Assembly: GCF_000720255.1 (NCBI RefSeq)
Contig: NZ_JOJE01000031.1
Coordinates: 79,472 to 143,471, forward strand
Origin: Streptomyces griseus subsp. griseus
GTDB taxonomy: Bacteria > Actinomycetota > Actinomycetes > Streptomycetales > Streptomycetaceae
Direction: 5' to 3'
DNA: 64,000 bases
Shown: piece by piece, positions 60,666-64,000 of the stretch
How the letters are laid out: each line of letters starts with the position of its first letter
Numbering within the stretch: the stretch's first letter is position 1
The notes under the pieces: model-generated
What the model saw: the letters and a program-made list of their open reading frames with translations, nothing else
Told to the model about the DNA's origin: nothing
Databases searched by the model: none
Translations under genes and position numbers: made by a program

Positions 60666-62633
60666 ATGTCCGTCAGTTCCGCCGACCACACCTCGGACGA
60701 AGGCGCCCCGGCCCCCACACCCATCCGGGCCGAGGTCCCGCTGCTCGAACCACCGGGCTGGGCCGTGTCCCAGCGCGCGCTCTTCGAGCTGCTCGACCAC
60801 GCCTGGCGCCGCTTCGCCCGCGACTTCACCGGCCCCGACGGACGGCTGAACTACAACGACCGGCTGACCACCCGTGACGGCGTCGACGACTTCTACGAGG
60901 TGTTTTTCAACTGGCCCCAGCTCTACCTCCTCGGTGGCGCCGACGACCTGCTGCCCGCCAGTGAGAAGCACTGGGAGGGCGTGACCCGGCAGCTCACCGA
61001 ACTGGACATGCTGCGCGACGAGTACGAGCGCGGCTACGACTGGTTCCACCAGGGCGAGAGCCTGCTCCTGCTCTACTTCCTGTGCATGGCCGCCCCCGAC
61101 CGCTGGTCCGAGCGTGCCCTGCGCTTCGCCGAGCTGTACGTCGACTCGTCCAAGGGCAACTACGACCCCGAGCACCGCGTCATCACCCGCCCGCACAACG
61201 GCAGCGACCCGGACCGGTCGGGCCTGTTCGACGGTGACGTCTACCCCTGGCTGCTGAAGGAGGCCGAGACCTACGGCTTCCCCCTGGACTGGATCCCCGA
61301 GGCGGAGGGCGGCCCGTTCCCCCTCTCCGAGGATCCGCGCCTGGGCGCGCAGATGCGCGAGCGGATGGGCGTCGGCGACACGGCGGTCAACCTCGCCGCG
61401 GCCGGGCTGGTCCTCAACGCCTGGATCCTGTCGGGCGAGGAGCGCTACCGCGACTGGATCGTCGAGTACGTGGGCGCCTGGCGGGAACGGACGCGGGCGA
61501 ACGAGGGACTCATCCCGGACAACGCCGGCCCGACCGGCGAGGTCGGCAGTCTGCTGGAAGGACGCTGGTACGGCGGCCACTACGGCTGGTCCTGGCCGCA
61601 CGGCTGGCACAGCGTGGGTCACGCGGCCTGCGTTGCGGCGCTGGCCGCGGCGACGGCCACCGGGGACGACGACTACCTCTCCATGGTCGCGAGCTCACTC
61701 GACACCCTCATCGGCCACGGCAAAGTGATGCCCCACACCGAGGCGGACTCCAGCCTGCCCTCCAAGTGGGCGGTCGAGCTCGGACCGGACGTCACCACAC
61801 CCACGCTCCACCTCCCCTTCCGTCACAACGACTCGGGCTGGTTCGACTACAACCCGGTCACACCGCCCGTGCCCGTCGCCCTGTGGCACCACACGGCCTC
61901 CGACGCCGACCGCTCCCGACTGGAGCAGCTGCGCGAGGCCGACGGCATCGACTGGCGCACCGTGCGGCCCTTCCGCGCCAAGGAAGAGTCGGGACACGAG
62001 AAGGCGTGGTTCGCCTTCCTCGCGGGCGACGACCCCGACTACCCCGAGCGCATCCTGGCCACCGCCCAGGCCCAGATCCGTCACCGCCTGCGGCGCATCG
62101 ACCGCTACCGCGACCTGGACGTGCCCGAGGCCGACATCCACGTGTGGCAGCTGTGCAACCCCGTGGCCACCGAGGCCCTCGTGCAGCTGACCTGGGGCGG
62201 TCCTCAGGTGCTGTACCAAGGCGGCCTGCAGCAGGCCCGGCTGCGCTACCACGACGCCGAGGCCCGCCGCGCCGGCCTGCCACCGGACGTGGCGGCACTG
62301 GTCAGCTCCATCGACCCCGAGGCGACCACCGTCGAACTGGTCAACCTCGCGCCCGAGGCGGACCGCACGGTGATCGTCCAGGCCGGCGCCTTCGCCGAGC
62401 ACACCATCACCGCCGTCCGGTACACGACCTGCGCGGACGACGGCTGGATCGGTGACATGTACGACTACGGGCACTGTGAGCCGGTGGTCACCGAGGCAGA
62501 GCAGTCCTGCGACAGCGCCTTCCTCAGGGTGCACCTGCCCGCCTCGACCCGCATCCGGCTCACTCTCCGGCTCAGCCTGCGCACCAACACGCCCAGCTAC
62601 CGGACGCCCTTCACCTCTGAGGAAGGTGTGTGA
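60666..62633 (+). CDS. Uncharacterised 655-residue protein, probable all-helical barrel
   Basis: 655 residues with no signal peptide or membrane segment. Trp/Tyr/His-rich motifs: Y-E-V-F-F-N-W-P-Q-L-Y-L-L-G-G, Y-E-R-G-Y-D-W-F-H-Q-G-E-S-L-L, G-D-V-Y-P-W-L-L-K-E-A-E, E-G-R-W-Y-G-G-H-Y-G-W-S-W-P-H-G-W-H-S and L-P-F-R-H-N-D-S-G-W-F-D-Y. Helix-rich pattern with repeated aromatic clusters suggests an (alpha/alpha)6 toroid like glycosidases and lyases, ending in a beta domain from about residue 535. ATG 60666 has ACGGAG; ATG 60633 overlapping the permease stop is an alternative. Its place between importer and rhamnose mutarotase points to a cytoplasmic glycoside-cleaving role. I do not recognise the family. 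Confidence 0.75.
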   Translation: MSVSSADHTSDEGAPAPTPIRAEVPLLEPPGWAVSQRALFELLDHAWRRFARDFTGPDGRLNYNDRLTTRDGVDDFYEVFFNWPQLYLLGGADDLLPASEKHWEGVTRQLTELDMLRDEYERGYDWFHQGESLLLLYFLCMAAPDRWSERALRFAELYVDSSKGNYDPEHRVITRPHNGSDPDRSGLFDGDVYPWLLKEAETYGFPLDWIPEAEGGPFPLSEDPRLGAQMRERMGVGDTAVNLAAAGLVLNAWILSGEERYRDWIVEYVGAWRERTRANEGLIPDNAGPTGEVGSLLEGRWYGGHYGWSWPHGWHSVGHAACVAALAAATATGDDDYLSMVASSLDTLIGHGKVMPHTEADSSLPSKWAVELGPDVTTPTLHLPFRHNDSGWFDYNPVTPPVPVALWHHTASDADRSRLEQLREADGIDWRTVRPFRAKEESGHEKAWFAFLAGDDPDYPERILATAQAQIRHRLRRIDRYRDLDVPEADIHVWQLCNPVATEALVQLTWGGPQVLYQGGLQQARLRYHDAEARRAGLPPDVAALVSSIDPEATTVELVNLAPEADRTVIVQAGAFAEHTITAVRYTTCADDGWIGDMYDYGHCEPVVTEAEQSCDSAFLRVHLPASTRIRLTLRLSLRTNTPSYRTPFTSEEGV

Positions 62634-62980
62634 TGAAACGCATCGCCCAGACCATCAGGCTCCTGCCCGAACGCCGCGAGGAGTACCTCGCACTCCACTC
62701 CGCCGTCTGGCCGGAAGTCGAAGCCGCCCTCCTGCGGGCCCAGATCCGCAACTACAGCATCTTCCTCCACGGCGACGCGCTGTTCGCCTACTTCGAGTAC
62801 CACGGCGAGGACTTCGAGGCCGACATCGCGGCACTCGAAGCCGACCCCGAGACCCAGGAGTGGTGGAAGCTCACCGACCCCTGCCAGGAGCCCTGGCCCG
62901 ACCGGGGCGACGCACGCCAGTGGACGGAACTCACCGAAATCTGGCACCTCAGTCCGCCCGGCGACACCGCCACGCCCTGA
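62633..62980 (+). CDS. rhaM: L-rhamnose mutarotase
   Basis: 115 residues, the usual length. K-R-I-A-Q-T-I-R-L-L-P-E-R-R-E-E-Y, then H22 in L-H-S-A-V-W-P-E-V (proton-transfer His), N-Y-S-I-F-L-H-G-D-A-L-F-A-Y-F-E-Y, W-W-K-L-T-D-P-C-Q-E and W-T-E-L-T-E-I-W-H-L outline a dimeric ferredoxin-like mutarotase. It interconverts alpha and beta anomers of L-rhamnose; relatives act on L-fucose. ATG 62633 shares a base with the previous stop. It fixes the deoxy-sugar theme of the operon. Confidence 0.9.
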   Translation: MKRIAQTIRLLPERREEYLALHSAVWPEVEAALLRAQIRNYSIFLHGDALFAYFEYHGEDFEADIAALEADPETQEWWKLTDPCQEPWPDRGDARQWTELTEIWHLSPPGDTATP

Positions 62981-63016
62981 CACGGCCGCACCGGACCGAC
63001 CCGACTTGGATCCCCA

Positions 63017-63925
63017 GTGACCTCAGCGACCCCCACCCCCGCGCTCGTCGACGCCCACCACCACCTGTGGGACCTCACCCGGCGCCCACAGCTCTGGCTC
63101 GACGACCCCGCCGTGGCATCGATCCGCCGCACCTTCACGCCGGACGACCTGCGCTCCACCGCCACCCACCCCATCGCGGGCCGTCGGCTGCGCAGCACGG
63201 TGGTCGTGCAGTGCGTGGCCGACGTGCCCGAGACCGAGGACCTGCTCGCGCTCGCGGAGCGGGAGCCTCTGATCGGGGCCGTGGTCGGCTGGGCGGACCT
63301 GACCTCCCCGGCGATCGGTGACGTGCTCGACCGACTGCTCGCCGGGCCGGGCGGCACATATCTGCGATCACTGCGCCACCTCGTCCAGAGCGAGACGGAC
63401 CCTGGCTGGCTGCAACGCCCCGAGGTCGAACGCGGACTGGCGGCGGCCCGGGACCGCGGGCTGCGCTACGACGTACTCGTCCGCGACCACCAGCTCGACC
63501 AGGCGATCCGGCTGGCCGAACGCTTCCCGGACCTGCCCCAGGTGCTCAACCACGCCGGCAAGCCGTGCATCGCCCGGCGCGAACTGGCCGACTGGGAACG
63601 TCAGATCAACCTGCTGGCCGGACACCCCCAGGTGGTGTGCAAGGTGTCGGGACTGATCACCGAGGCCGACCACGACACCTGGACCACCGCCGACATCCGC
63701 CCGGTCTGGGACGTCCTGCTCAGCGCCTTCGGCCCCAACCGGCTGATGTTCGGCTCGGACTGGCCGGTCGCCAACCTCGCGGGCGGCTGGAACCGCTGGG
63801 CCGCGACCGTCGACGAACTGCTCACCGGCTGCTCCGAGAACGACATCCAGGCGCTCCTCGCCGGCACCGCGACCGCCTTCTACGGCCTCACCCACGCCGC
63901 CGAAGGGACCCTGACCCCGCGATGA
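63017..63925 (+). CDS. Amidohydrolase, sugar-lactonase type
   Basis: 302 residues. V-D-A-H-H-H-L-W-D (HxH metal motif), V-V-V-Q-C-V-A, L-N-H-A-G-K-P (His) and F-G-S-D-W-P-V-A (Asp) define a COG3618-type amidohydrolase, the group containing L-fuconolactone and L-rhamnono-lactone hydrolases. It would open the lactone made by a sugar dehydrogenase. GTG 63017 chosen; the ribosome site is weak. Overlaps the next gene as ATGA. Confidence 0.88.
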   Translation: MTSATPTPALVDAHHHLWDLTRRPQLWLDDPAVASIRRTFTPDDLRSTATHPIAGRRLRSTVVVQCVADVPETEDLLALAEREPLIGAVVGWADLTSPAIGDVLDRLLAGPGGTYLRSLRHLVQSETDPGWLQRPEVERGLAAARDRGLRYDVLVRDHQLDQAIRLAERFPDLPQVLNHAGKPCIARRELADWERQINLLAGHPQVVCKVSGLITEADHDTWTTADIRPVWDVLLSAFGPNRLMFGSDWPVANLAGGWNRWAATVDELLTGCSENDIQALLAGTATAFYGLTHAAEGTLTPR

Positions 63926-64000
63926 CACTCGCCGTCCGTTACACATCCGCCCGCACCCTGGACACCGCACCCGCCCAGACCGCGCCGCCCGGCCCGGGGG
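63922..64000 (+). CDS. Probable zinc alcohol dehydrogenase, N-terminal part
   Basis: Only 26 codons before the window ends: M-T-L-A-V-R-Y-T-S-A-R-T-L-D, then T-A-P-P-G-P-G. The spacing fits the start of an MDR dehydrogenase just before E-V-x-I-x-V. With mutarotase and lactonase it would supply the L-rhamnose/L-fucose dehydrogenase or a later oxidation step. Identity is inferred from few residues and context. Confidence 0.45.
   Translation, partial: MTLAVRYTSARTLDTAPAQTAPPGPG

Noticed and set aside
59919..62633. 904-codon frame including the 655-residue protein
   Set aside because: The first about 240 codons are the permease in another phase. A ribosome site and start exist at 60666.
1..64000. 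tRNA, rRNA, insertion sequences, integrases or phage genes
   Set aside because: I looked for cloverleaf-like runs, transposase DDE text and terminal repeats and saw none that could be supported.

Overview
The window reads as Streptomyces (or a close actinomycete relative) chromosome. GC is very high, codon third positions are strongly G/C, many starts are GTG, gene junctions overlap as ATGA, GTGA or TGATG, regulators are of streptomycete LacI, TetR, FadR, XRE and LysR types, and secreted glycosidases carry ricin-type or CBM35-like modules. No rRNA, tRNA, CRISPR array, phage or insertion sequence was recognised. The mix of sugar-utilisation genes, orphan regulators and many broken genes suits an accessory chromosome-arm region.

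Layout. 0-2.4 kb: a cyclase-family gene cut by the window edge, a frameshifted ClC chloride channel, a SHOCT-domain protein and a fragment of an ABC exporter ATPase. 2.4-15.2 kb: carbohydrate island 1. A CUT1-type sugar importer (binding protein plus two permeases) is followed in its operon by a GH63-like cytoplasmic glycosidase. A broken LacI regulator lies upstream, divergent from two secreted GH39-like enzymes, and a GH29 alpha-L-fucosidase-like enzyme closes the island. Four copies of TCGAACCGGTTCGA-type operators lie between the LacI gene and the first secreted enzyme. 15.3-23.2 kb: cold-shock protein, a DoxX-like/Fe-S regulator divergent pair, a broken glutaredoxin, a drug-efflux MFS, a cupin, a frameshifted phosphotransferase, two truncated dehydrogenases joined end to end, and a LysR regulator. 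23.3-26.1 kb: a tight operon of Zn-ribbon/OB protein, CaiB CoA-transferase and a glutaryl-CoA-dehydrogenase-like enzyme. 26.3-28.4 kb: a mosaic of gene fragments (LacI effector domain, GH51 centre, TetR lacking its N-terminus, molybdopterin-binding remnant). 28.5-31.5 kb: modABC molybdate importer, with an unusual repeated N-terminal extension on ModC. 31.5-38 kb: small hypothetical proteins, CadD-type transporter, an orphan ChvE-type sugar lipoprotein, and two exported hydrolases.

38.4-47 kb: secreted GH30, hydroxyacid dehydrogenase, quinone oxidoreductase with an operator palindrome, a TetR remnant plus an intact TetR flanking a frameshifted alpha/beta hydrolase, a GH3 remnant and a cytidine-deaminase-like gene. 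47-50.2 kb: an autoregulated LacI gene followed by a secreted GH2 enzyme. 50.3-54 kb: MFS and zinc alcohol dehydrogenase divergent from an XRE/MmyB-type regulator. 54.2-64 kb: carbohydrate island 2. It holds a Tat-exported GH43, a FadR-type regulator, and a divergent operon of CUT1 binding protein, two permeases, an uncharacterised 655-residue protein, L-rhamnose mutarotase, an amidohydrolase of the sugar-lactonase type and the start of a dehydrogenase. My inference is that this operon imports an oligosaccharide and oxidises a deoxy-sugar such as L-rhamnose or L-fucose. The uncharacterised 655-residue protein is the best candidate for something new.

Neither complete CUT1 importer has its own ATPase, which fits a shared MsiK-type ATPase encoded elsewhere. 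At least a dozen genes are frameshifted, truncated or fused. Truncations and fusions must be rearrangements. Single-base frameshifts in otherwise complete genes could also be sequence errors.
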